18,824 bases of DNA from Pleurotus ostreatus/Saccharomyces cerevisiae fusant (taxonomy: Eukaryota > Opisthokonta), in assembly GCA_024196135.1 (NCBI GenBank), contig JAMQCK010000625.1, forward strand, positions 1 to 18,824, written 5' to 3'. Below the pieces are notes generated by a model that ran no database searches, was not told where the DNA came from, and worked only from the letters and a program-made list of their open reading frames with translations. This document shows positions 10,175 to 18,824 of the stretch, one piece after another. The position numbers were made by a program, and so were the translations under genes. Position 1 is the first letter of the stretch, and every line of letters begins with the position of its first letter.

Positions 10175-11048
10175 GAGGTCCAGGATGAGAAGTTACGGGG
10201 TCTAAACCGAGGGAACGACGAAAGCGCGAATCGACCGTGGTGGAAGAGGACAAGATCGTTCGCAGGTCTGGCATGTGGCACATCAACGCTTTAATTCTTC
10301 CGGCCCCCCAGAAGCGTCGTGTCTTAGTCAGCTCGCGTCCTCGTCGCCGTCGACGGCGAACAGGCCCCTCGCTGGACAGTGGACGTCCTCACGAAGGAGC
10401 AGAGCAGCTGCTGAGGGTTTCGAAGTTACGACATTGCATGAAGTACGGTCCGTACACCGAACTCGATCGCCTCCACCGGGCCTCACTGCCGACCTCAAGG
10501 CTCGCAACGCCGGTGGAGGTCACCATCTTGCTCTCCTCCACCATCGCTGGTCGTCGCCCTTATCGACGACGCCCGACTTCCCCCGACGTATAGCCCCCTG
10601 CCAACCACACCACCCGCCTGACCCTATCGCGAAAAGCCAGCATTTCTAGGCCCTGATTCCCTCCATTTTGCCCCTCGAATCTGTACCCGAGCGGCTGTGG
10701 CGCAAGACATTCTTCTCGAATCCCTCTTCGCTGTCTGACAAGTCCGAAGCGGCCCCTCGACACCGTCCTCGACGCCGCCCCGCCTTGGATTTCGCGCTTC
10801 CGCACGGCCCGATCGCTCCCGCGGCCCGAAAATTTCCATCCGTCGATGGAACGTGACCTTGTTGACAGGCGTCAACAAGTCAAACAAAGCCCAACAATCT
10901 CCCACATCTCCGAGTCCGCCAGGCTGGCTGTTTCCTATTCATCTCAATTGTCGAACTGCCTAGGCTATGTAGTAGAGTACAATGAAGTCATGACCAGTCG
11001 TAGCTGTTGAAGCTGTCCATCATTATCAACCCTCAACTACATACCCCC
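10175..11048. other. Intergenic region upstream of the transcription factor
   Basis: 874 bases hold the promoter and 5' leader of the transcription factor and the 3' end of the methyltransferase. The part near the factor (to about 10850) is GC-rich and gives several short open frames on both strands, none of which resembles a known protein; the two longer minus-strand ones begin with GTG. The part near 10900-11040 is more AT-rich. A perfect inverted repeat lies at 10858-10879. Confidence 0.55.
10858..10879. repeat. Perfect 9-bp inverted repeat with 4-base spacer
   Basis: The arms are CTTGTTGAC (10858-10866) and GTCAACAAG (10871-10879), separated by AGGC. They are exactly complementary. The repeat sits 684 bases upstream of the transcription-factor start, outside every coding region. 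It could be a binding site for a dimeric regulator or a hairpin. Confidence 0.8.
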
Positions 11049-12965
11049 TCAAATCTTCTTGCACACAATCTCCCCAAAGCAACACCCCGGCGTCTGATGA
11101 ATCCTCACAATCTGCCACCCCGCCGCCTCCGTCATCTCCTTCAGCTCCCCAATCGTCCTCTCCTGCCCATTCGCCAGCACCGCCATCGTCAAGTCCATCA
11201 GATACACCTCCGAGAACGCCTGGCCCAAATTCGGTAGGAGGGGCGCAGGCGGGTTCAGGCTGTTCATGCCCTCGAAGACGAGCGAAGAGGGCGCGGGGCA
11301 CGCGTAGGGCACGACCTGCTCCGCGAGGACGAGAAGCGTGTCCGGGGCGGCCGCGGCGTGCAGTTTCTTGAGAATCTTCAGATTTTCCTCGAGCGGCCAG
11401 TCGTGTGTGATGTAGCGCAGGTAGAAGACGGCGGCGTGCTGGGCGACGTGCGCGGGCTGGTCGTCGAAGAAGCTGTGGGCTGCAGGGTTGCTCAGTTGAG
11501 AGAACGGTAAAGCGGATGGAGTATTTTTACCTTCCAGGCGAACTCGCCCAGACTCGAACATGGGCTCGAGCGAGGGGTCTGATTTCCATCTCTGCAAGGT
11601 CGTTAGCATGCGACGACAGCGAAGGGCTTGAGCAGAAACGCACCGGAATGGCAACCTCGTCAATAGTTTGCGCGCGATCCTGACCGATAACCTTGAGCTG
11701 AGGACCCTTCCTTGCTATCCTCTCAGCCTCGGTTCCAACGCCAGTGCCGACATCGACGACCAAAGCATCCTTTGGCAAGGCTGCCCAATCGAAGCCTGCA
11801 TCCTGAATCAGACCATGCTATCCAGGCAAACAGTACCAAACACACCATTCATGTTCTTCTTGTGCGGGTAGAGGCTCGTCCACCCCATCATAACCATCTG
11901 AATGCGCTGCAAAAAGCCCGGGTAACGCTCCATCCACTTCCAGATCTCATCATCGGTGTTGAAGGCCGTCGACACAGGCGCCTTCTTGTAGTTGTCCGCC
12001 AGCACATTGTCGGCCATGTACGCCGCGCCCTTGTACATCTCATCCGTGCTGCGACATCATCAGTACTCAGTTCCTTCATTCCGTTCATTGGAAGGAGCAA
12101 CACGCACTTGTGATCCAGCACCGCCAGAATTCCATTCGTGTCCTGGTACCTCTCCCCATGCACGGCGGAGACTCCGTGCGGGTAAGCATCAATCGTCTTC
12201 TTCTTCTCACTGCAGCGCCAGTCAGTCAGTATCGCGAATCACTCGGCACCGATAGATGGACGAGATAGCTTACATGGCGTGCTTCACGACGAGGTCGACG
12301 GGCTTCTGCGTGTCCATGACGGCCGACGGGCGATTGTGGGCGAATACATCCGGGGAAAGCTGTTAGGTTTGGTAGCCGGTCAATGGGGTGACGTTGATTG
12401 GATAGAACAAGGGGAAGCGCACCTCCTTGAAGACATAGTTCGTGCAAAGGCAGCGGAGGGCGCGACCTGAGATCGCGATGAGATGAGGAAGCGATGAACG
12501 GGCTAGAGATATCGGACGTACTCAGGACCTTCACGTTCGTCCCCGTATACGCAGCGATATCCTTTACGTGCAACCCCTGCGGGCCCGCCTCCCTCAGAAT
12601 CTCCGGCACGCACGCCTCGGAGACAATACGCATCGCAGTAGACTGATAGTACTGCAGAGGGATGTCGCCATTCAGTACGCAGCGCCGCTGTCTCTGATGT
12701 ATGGATGCATACGTACCGCGGCGGCGCGCTCGTACGCCTGCAGTCCGCTTGGCTTCAGGGTCGCGGCGAGTTGCGAGGCGGCGGAGGTGGCGAGATAAGC
12801 GGCCTGCACGACCTCTGGGTCGGTGGTGAATTCGTCCTGCTTGGCGTCGGGGAGGTCGTCGAGGGAGGGATATCCCGGGAGGCCCTTCTTCTCCGCGAGG
12901 CCTTCAATCTTGTCGACCTGCTCGGCGAGCACTGCCAGCAGCTGGCGAAGGTAGGTGGGCGCCAT
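11049..12965 (-). CDS. SAM-dependent O-methyltransferase (Methyltransf_2-like)
   Basis: Nine exons in transcript order: 12965-12717, 12651-12522, 12466-12423, 12359-12274, 12209-12108, 12048-11846, 11795-11644, 11591-11531, 11479-11049, giving 485 aa, a usual length for fungal members. The N-terminal half matches the winged-helix dimerisation domain (GLHVKDIAAYTG, then ALRCLCTNYVFKE). The SAM-binding motif I is VVDVGTGVG at 284-292. The region THDW around H368 corresponds to the catalytic His-Asp segment of this family, which transfers a methyl group from SAM to a hydroxyl, often phenolic, on a small molecule in the cytosol. The substrate is unknown. One junction is uncertain: exon 6 to 7 can also be read with donor after 11844 and acceptor before 11802, adding two residues. 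The neighbouring same-strand transcription factor might regulate it, but that is only proximity. Confidence 0.92.
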
Positions 12966-13131
12966 CGTCGCGTCCGAGCGTCGGAGTAGAGGAGGTCAAG
13001 TGAGAAGAAGTAAGGCGTCAGAGGTCAAGGGGAGTGAATATGTGGCTGCGCGAGGGACGGGAGAAGCGGAGATGTCAGGGATGGAGGTCGAGCAACCGGT
13101 GAGCAAAACAGTACAGTCCAGAGTCTGCTTC

Positions 13132-13138
13132 TTATATA
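13132..13138 (-). promoter_or_regulatory. TATA box of the O-methyltransferase gene
   Basis: The minus strand reads TATATAA, 167 bases upstream of the ATG at 12965. This is a full consensus in otherwise GC-rich DNA and fits a 5' leader of roughly 130 nt. TATA-containing promoters in fungi tend to be regulated rather than constitutive. Confidence 0.6.
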
Positions 13139-13621
13139 GTAGACGCCCGAGGAGGGGGCGTGGCGTCCTGGTGTTTGATGGGCATGTAAACGATAGATCC
13201 ACGCAGATAATTGCGGCGTCTTCATTTGTGCGGTCCATGACGGAACGCAGCAGCATTGAAGAGGGTCTGGATTGGCGGGCCCATGTGAGCGTTCAGAAGT
13301 TCACGAACATCGGAGCGCACAAAGGAGATTGGCAATCAGGTGTGCTTCGCGCGCCTGGGGCGTGTCGTGGTATGACGCTGGTAGTCAGCTACATCGATAG
13401 AGCATGCCAAACGCAGGATATACAGGACCCTCGTACGGACGCATTTTCCCGTGTGGAAGCGATGGGGAGGAGCGACGAAGCGCGACCGCTCGTGCGCCGA
13501 AACGGCCAAGTTCAACATCAGTCGGCTGTCCAAGCGGCCTCGGCGTGATGATCGCGCCGGACGCCGGGAGGCGCGTCAGGACAGCGTCAAGCCTCTAAAC
13601 CTGTCCACGTCCGCTGCAGTG

Positions 13622-13653
13622 CAGCCTCTCTTCTCCCCTCCCCCTCTCTTTCT
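13622..13653 (+). promoter_or_regulatory. Pyrimidine-rich tract ahead of the REEP-like gene
   Basis: A nearly pure C/T stretch ends about a dozen bases before the ATG, which sits in the favourable context ACCACCATG. CT-rich tracts at this place are common at core promoters and transcription starts of well-expressed fungal genes that lack a TATA box. Confidence 0.5.
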
Positions 13654-13665
13654 ACAACCACCACC

Positions 13666-14518
13666 ATGTTGATGTCTCTGCTCTCCCACCTTCTCTGGTA
13701 TGCATTTTGCCGCTTTTGCCACCCGCAAAGCCTGACACGTCGCCCCCAGCGCCTGGTTCGCATTCCTCCTCCCCTGCTTCCGGACCTGGCGGGCGCTTAA
13801 TCATCGCCCCCTCTCCGAGCAAGATGTCGCCCAGTACGCGCAGTACTGGGTAGTCATGGGGGCCTTCATGACATTCGAGTACACCCTCGAGTCCTTCATC
13901 AGCTGGCAAGTCCCGCACACTAAGCTGTCACGCGTCCCCCTCACTCAGCATGCAGGATTCCCTTCTACTGGGAGCTCAAAACCCTGTTCCTGCTCTTCCT
14001 TTCCCTCCCCCAACTCTCTGTGAGTACCTATCACCCGATACGCGGCACAGTAATCTAACTCGTGTGACCAGGGTTCGACTTGGGTGTACAACACCTACAT
14101 CTCGCCCTACTTCACCAAAAATGAGGCCGATATCGACAAGAGCATCGCTGCCGTCCAGAGCAACACCGTCGCATTCGTGACCGACAAAATCGGCGCTCTC
14201 TGGGGCTTGGTCCAAGGAGGCGTCACGAAAGCGAACCAACAGGCCGCCGCCCAGCAGGGACAGACCCAGCCGGCGACTGCCACCTCGCCCGTGCAGACCG
14301 CGATGAACCTGTGGAACTCATATGGCCCGGCTGTCATGGGGTACATGAACAAGAACAAGGCGGCCGAGCCGGTGGCCACAAACCCTGCTGCCGCGGCTTC
14401 CACGACGTCGTTCCAATCGCAGGCCAGCGTGGCGCAGCCCCGCACCCCTTACGCTGAGAACTTGCCCAACCCCCACGACTCGGGCGCCGCGCCGTCCTTC
14501 CCCCAGCCATCTATTTAA
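13666..14518 (+). CDS. TB2/DP1/HVA22 family protein (REEP/Yop1-like)
   Basis: Exons 13666-13697, 13750-13905, 13956-14019, 14072-14518; 232 aa ending at TAA 14516. The first ~95 residues are the TB2/DP1/HVA22 domain: a hydrophobic hairpin around AWFAFLLPCFRTWRAL, then the conserved AQYWVVMGAFMTFEY, ESFISWIPFYWELKTLFLLFL and YNTYISPYF. Family members wedge into the tubular ER membrane with reticulons and bend it; Yop1 is the yeast example. An amphipathic-looking helix follows (NEADIDKSIAAVQSNTVAF), then a Gln/Ala/Pro-rich disordered tail. The domain lacks the longer N-terminal stretch of Yop1, so a shorter REEP-type paralogue is as likely. Intron 2 (13906-13955) begins with GC. An alternative ATG lies in frame at 13672. 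Confidence 0.93.
13906..13955 (+). other. GC-AG intron
   Basis: The donor reads G|GCAAGT and the acceptor GCAG|G. Joining 13905 to 13956 restores ISWIPFYWELK, which is conserved in the family. No GT donor nearby keeps the frame and the conserved Trp. Confidence 0.88.
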
Positions 14519-14717
14519 ACGCGTCAATTATCTAGCCATACGAGCCATGCATAGACGGTGCCTCGTACGGACTCCAGAACTCACATGTACTTACATTGAT
14601 ACAGTCTGGTACTGCTTACACTTGGCTTGCGTACGTTCCCTTAGTCAATGCATCGCGTCGCGCAGAATAGAATCCAATCAAGACATAAAAATATCGCCAG
14701 TACAGTGAACGTGCGCC
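14519..14717. other. Convergent intergenic region, 3' ends of the REEP-like and Sec3 genes
   Basis: Only 199 bases separate the two convergent stop codons, so the 3' UTRs probably meet or overlap. Nothing else is recognisable in it. Confidence 0.6.
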
Positions 14718-17700
14718 CTACAACCGGTGGCGGCGGAAGGCCGCCTCGACGTCTGCCGGGGTATACTCGAGGGACACGCCGCTCTCCGCGTAGCACTGCG
14801 CGAGCCGCTTGTTGAAGAGCTCGGTGATGCGCAGCAGCTCCTCCTCGCACGCCTTCCATACACCGACCATGACCGTCCCCGGGGGGATGCCACCCGTCTC
14901 GGCCGCCATCGTCTTCTCAGACGCCTCGTCGAAGTGCTTCTCCACGCGCTTGAACAGGGCGTCGACGTGCTTGCGAATATCCTTGGCGTCGTACTCCTTC
15001 ACGACCTTCTTGAGAGCCGATTTGCCGTACCCTGGCATGTTAGATATCTGTGCCGGGGCGGTTGTCTTGAGGTTGCGTTCCACGCCCTCGAAGAAGTCCT
15101 GGGAGAAGTTGGTAAGACATCGTTATGTGCATTAGGCAAGACACCCACGATGATCTTCGAGAATGGCCGCCGAAGGACAATCTTGACGTAGGCGTTCAGG
15201 TTCTCTTCGTACATGCCCTTCGCACGCTTGAGGAAGCTCGACGCGGAACCGACTGAAATCTGGGACGTCTCCGCTACAAAGTGATGCATGTTCTCTGCAG
15301 AAAGATCAGAAGGGGACCTCAACGTGAGCACGAAACTATTTACCGATGAGAACGACATGGTAGTTCAGCTGACCCTTATCCTCATCCTCGCCGTCCATCT
15401 TCGCCATCGCCTTCAGAGCGTCGAACATGCCCTGTACAATGCGCTCGTATGCCGTGTCCACATTGATACGCACTTCGGTGGACTCAGCACCGACGAGCTG
15501 ACTCTCGATGCGGCTGATGTACACGGGGAAGTACTTGACGAAGGGCGCGACGCCTTGTCGCTTCTTGGTTGTCATCTTCGTCTGGCTGATGTTCTTGATC
15601 TGCTCGTTCTGTGGGAAGGATTGTCAGATGCATGCGAGCCTGCTCTGGGTGCGCCTATACTTACGACGTGGCGGTCGAACAGGCCCTTTAGCCTCTGCTG
15701 TTGCTTGCTTAGGATGCTGACCATGAACTGCTGCCCACGCTCCTCGGCATCGGCCACAAAGCGTTCTACAACGACCTGCATGCCAACGATTTGCCTGAAG
15801 GAGTTCAGCCAGATGATCCCAAATTCTCGACTGCGACACATACGTGTTATCCTTCGCCAAAGCCGCATCCAGCCACCCCTTCAGCTCCATCGGCAAAAAC
15901 CCAAAGATCAAGTCCAACGCCCCCCTTACAAGCTTCATCGTCGTCTGGCTCAGCCCCGCCTGCCTTGCCGCCTGCCTCCGGAAGTAATTGTCCATGCCCA
16001 TATAGTCTGCGAAGGTCAGCCCGGCCTCATTGATCTGCAGGAAGTCCGCGATGAACTCGCTCTCGCGAGTGACGATGGGCATGGTCTCCTCGAGGATGCG
16101 GGACAGGGCGTCGGCGGCGGCGGTGTCACCGGACGAGGGCTTCTCCTTGTCTTTGCGGCCTTCGCGGAGGACGGTGCCTGCGCGGCGTAGGTTGGACTTG
16201 TTGATGCCGCTCGAAGGGTTGGGAGCACCGAAGCCTAGATGAATTAGTCAATGAGAGACAAGATGTTGTCTATTGAACGGTGCTTACCTTGATCCTGCTC
16301 ATCCTCCGACGCCTTCTTGATAGTCGCAAGATAGCCATTCAACAGTGCTCGGACCTGCGTCGAGTGCAACTCGCTTGCGGCTGAGAAGTAAGCCTATCCT
16401 ACACATAAGCTGGCTTCCCAACAGAGAGCGCTTTCAACATACAGCGCAAAGCTTCGCATATATAGCCTCGTCCATCTCCTTGAGATAGAGCATCAATCCA
16501 GCGTATCTGCCAAGGTACTGCTCCATCTCGGTATGCGGGACGATACTGAAACGGCCGTTGTTACGAAGTACGCCGTTGAAGTCGCCCAAAAGCATTTTGG
16601 ACTGCAAGTTCCGTCAGCGACCTATAGGCCTTCGTAAGTTACAGAACACACCTGCGCTGTGAACATGATCGTCAAGTAGTCCAATATACGCTTGCAGAAC
16701 TGCGAGTTGTGCGTGTGGTAGCTCTCGAGGCGCTCCATCGTAGCGGCCATATCTACAGCAAGGTTAGCGATTCATTTGAGGCGGCAGCCGAAGATAGCGC
16801 ACCTCGGTCCTTCGCTGCTTGCAAGGCTTTGTACAGCTCTGCGGCGGCCTCCTCCAGGTTTTGTATTCCCGACGGCTTCTCCAGCGATTCCTGGGTCAAC
16901 GCGACCAGGGTCTGCTGGCTGACTTGCACCGTTTGCTGAGGGAGCGTAAGACGACGACCACATCAACATCCTTGAGAGACGCACCAAGAGGTTCTGCAGC
17001 TCGCCGAGGAGCGCATGCTGGTTCTGTGTCTGCACTTGCAAGCCGCGGTTCTGGCCTTGAATGAACGAGATATCCTCGCTGACGGCCTGCGCAATATTTG
17101 AGCGACGGCCAAGGGGAATGTGATAGAGGAAGACAGACGTTGAGATGGATCTTATACGAGGTCACCATACTGTCCATGTTATCGAGCTCGGCGAGAGCTT
17201 TGTCGACATAGTTCAAGACGGTGCCTATACGATCGTCGGACTCCAAGAACGAATGTATATTCGCCTGCTACGAGTGAGCAACAGCCCCGATTCGATGAAG
17301 CGAGCACGCACCTTGTCCAATGCAGCCAGTTCCTCCAGCAGCCGTGCTTGAATAAGGTCTGCAGCACCTCTTGAGGTCTTCCTGCCGATGACATCGTCGG
17401 TGGCGTACTCGTAGCCCTCAATCATCTCCTCAACGTTCGCTAACGTCGCCTGCGCGCTCTCATCCTCGCCCTCGCCTTCCAAATCTTCGGCTCCTTCCGC
17501 CAGTAACCTGTCGACCGTTGCTTGGTTCGCGTGGTCAAAGAAGGAGATGCGGACTTTCTGGTCTCGTCGTTGTGGCGCTGGCTGCTGAATCTCCTTTTGC
17601 GGCGGAGGTAATCTGGGCTCTGCAGCTGGTGGTGGGGGAGGCTGTGTGTCGACCGCTGAGCGACTGGACTGCTTTCGCGAACGAGTTTCTGGCGCGGGTG

Positions 17701-18824
17701 ATGTCGCTCCTCCGCCCGGTCGTAGGGAAGATGGGTAGCCGTTCGGAACGCTGTGCATCGACTGATCGTCGAACGAAGAAGCCTGGCTCACAGAGCGCTG
17801 CTGCGTGACGTCCGAGGTTCTCAAATTCGAAGAAGACGCAGAGTGAGTTGCGAAGGTGCTTCTAGTAGTGGAAGGTGGCGGGGGCATCATCGCTGCATTA
17901 GCAGACGAAGACGATACGGGCGGGGGTCGCGCACGCGAGGGGCGCGAAGCTGTACTTGTCGTGGAGTGGGTGGGAGAGGGAGGTCGCATGCGTGAGACAG
18001 ACTCGTCCCTTCTTCGCGAAGAAGCGGGGGGTCGACCATAACTTCGGCTCGATTGGGCAGGAGAAGCAGGTCGAGAGGTGGATGGGCCTGCACGCGACTG
18101 GGAGCGAGGTGCGGGAGAGGGGATGCGTTGGCCCTGATCGTAATCGCGTTCCGATGGTTGTGGTCTTTGCTGACGCTCTGCGGGCGCCCGCACTCTTCGA
18201 GATGGTGTTGGCGCCGCGGCCGGGGCAGGATTGGGGGAGGGTGAGCGTGCCATGTAGTAGTCATTCTGAATCGGTTGACGACCAGCGACTGTGAAGGATG
18301 AGCATCAACCTGGACAATGAGAAGCATAGAAGCGCACCTGGTTGTTCTGGCACAGCAATTCCCTCAACACGCAAAGGCGCCTGTCCATTGGTGACCGTGT
18401 GGAAGAGCCGTACAAGCGCCTCGACAAAGTTCCGCTGTTCGAGAGCATCTTCCGTCTCCCAGCGATACGTTCTGGACAGTGTAATGCTGAAGTTGGATGG
18501 CTACGGTTGTTCAGCATGTCTGCAGGGGACGATGGGGTGCATACACACGTTAATGACAGTGACGCCGCGCAGCTCGGGTAGTCTCCATGTCTTGCCCACA
18601 GAAAACGTCCCATTATTGTTCATCTTCGACTTGTGGATGAACCCGCTCCCATTGTTCGATTCTGCATTCTGAGCTTCAGGCCGCGCGTCTCTCGCTCCAT
18701 TTCACGTACGGGAAAGCAGGATGTATCGCGGTTTCCGTCCGCCACCCTCCGGTCCGGCGTCTTCCCAGACCTTGACATGGGCGATGTAGGTCTCTTCGAG
18801 GTTGCCTGCTGCGTTTCTTCGATT
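14718..18824 (-). CDS. SEC3: Exocyst complex subunit Sec3, 5'-partial
   Basis: Fifteen visible exons in transcript order: 18824-18710, 18661-18549, 18500-18338, 18288-17312, 17264-17139, 17086-16985, 16935-16803, 16752-16652, 16601-16443, 16393-16288, 16234-15844, 15794-15665, 15608-15344, 15294-15149, 15098-14718; 1135 aa visible. The beginning lies right of the window. Visible residues about 1-110 are most of the N-terminal PH-like domain that binds PI(4,5)P2 and Rho GTPases, with HVKVWED, FIHKSKMNNN and ITLSRTYRWETEDAL. About 135-340 is a long Ser/Pro/Arg-rich disordered linker, followed by KVRISFFDHANQ and the coiled-coil segment (LDNMDSMVTSYKIHLN). The remainder is the helical Sec3 C-terminal domain, ending in EYTPADVEAAFRRHRL. 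Sec3 marks sites of polarised secretion, such as hyphal tips, and tethers vesicles with the other exocyst subunits. Confidence 0.94.

Larger units (their letters stand above)
12966..13665. other. Divergent promoter region between the methyltransferase and REEP genes
   Basis: 700 bases separate two divergent start codons. They contain the methyltransferase TATA box and, at the other end, a pyrimidine tract ahead of the REEP-like gene. A 197-codon plus-strand frame at 12955-13548 begins with GTG, has no recognisable content and is not taken as a gene. Confidence 0.6.

Noticed and set aside
10237..10905. Several short frames on both strands upstream of the transcription factor
   Set aside because: The longer minus-strand ones start with GTG, and none gives a recognisable or compositionally convincing protein. 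They are probably leader or promoter sequence.
12955..13548. 197-codon plus-strand frame in the divergent promoter
   Set aside because: It begins with GTG, has no known domain and covers the methyltransferase TATA box and leader.
15288..16190. 300-codon plus-strand frame
   Set aside because: It is antisense to several Sec3 exons and crosses their introns. The Sec3 reading is supported by conserved sequence throughout.
1..18824. Mobile elements, CRISPR arrays, tRNA or rRNA genes
   Set aside because: I saw no transposase or reverse-transcriptase motifs, terminal repeats, direct repeat arrays or cloverleaf sequences. The eukaryotic gene structure also makes CRISPR irrelevant.

Overview
The window looks like nuclear DNA from a filamentous basidiomycete, probably an Agaricomycete. 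It is GC-rich and gene-dense. The reading frames only join into recognisable eukaryotic proteins after removal of 52 very short introns of about 45-65 nt, all GT-AG except one GC-AG. I see no bacterial operons, ribosome-binding sites, mobile elements, CRISPR arrays or tRNA/rRNA genes. The order could not be narrowed further without a database search.

Layout. (1) 1-3991, + strand: a RAD5/RAD16/HLTF-type SNF2 ATPase with an inserted RING finger; the true N-terminus may lie left of the window. (2) 4305-6652, - strand: a Prm10/ThrE-family multi-pass membrane protein, convergent with gene 1. (3) 7068-10174, - strand: a Zn2Cys6 fungal transcription factor in 14 exons, including an 8-nt microexon that carries the first zinc-ligand cysteine. 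(4) 11049-12965, - strand: a SAM-dependent O-methyltransferase with a clear TATA box. (5) 13666-14518, + strand: a small TB2/DP1/HVA22 (REEP/Yop1-like) ER membrane-shaping protein with one GC-AG intron, divergent from gene 4. (6) 14718 to the right edge, - strand: exocyst subunit Sec3, convergent with gene 5; its 5' end lies outside the window.

The six genes do not form an obvious pathway. Chromatin/DNA repair, membrane transport, transcription, small-molecule methylation, ER shaping and exocytosis sit side by side, as is usual in fungal chromosomes. The transcription factor and the methyltransferase are adjacent and on the same strand, but no other secondary-metabolism gene is in view.

I found no convincing undescribed system. 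The items most worth a second look are at gene-structure level: the 8-nt microexon splitting the zinc cluster, the GC-AG intron, two NAGNAG acceptors that would add or drop one residue, a RING finger with an unusually long first loop, a possible divergent HIRAN-like N-terminal domain in the SNF2 protein, and a perfect 9-bp inverted repeat between genes 3 and 4. All splice sites were placed by reading frame, splice consensus and remembered family conservation, without transcript data.
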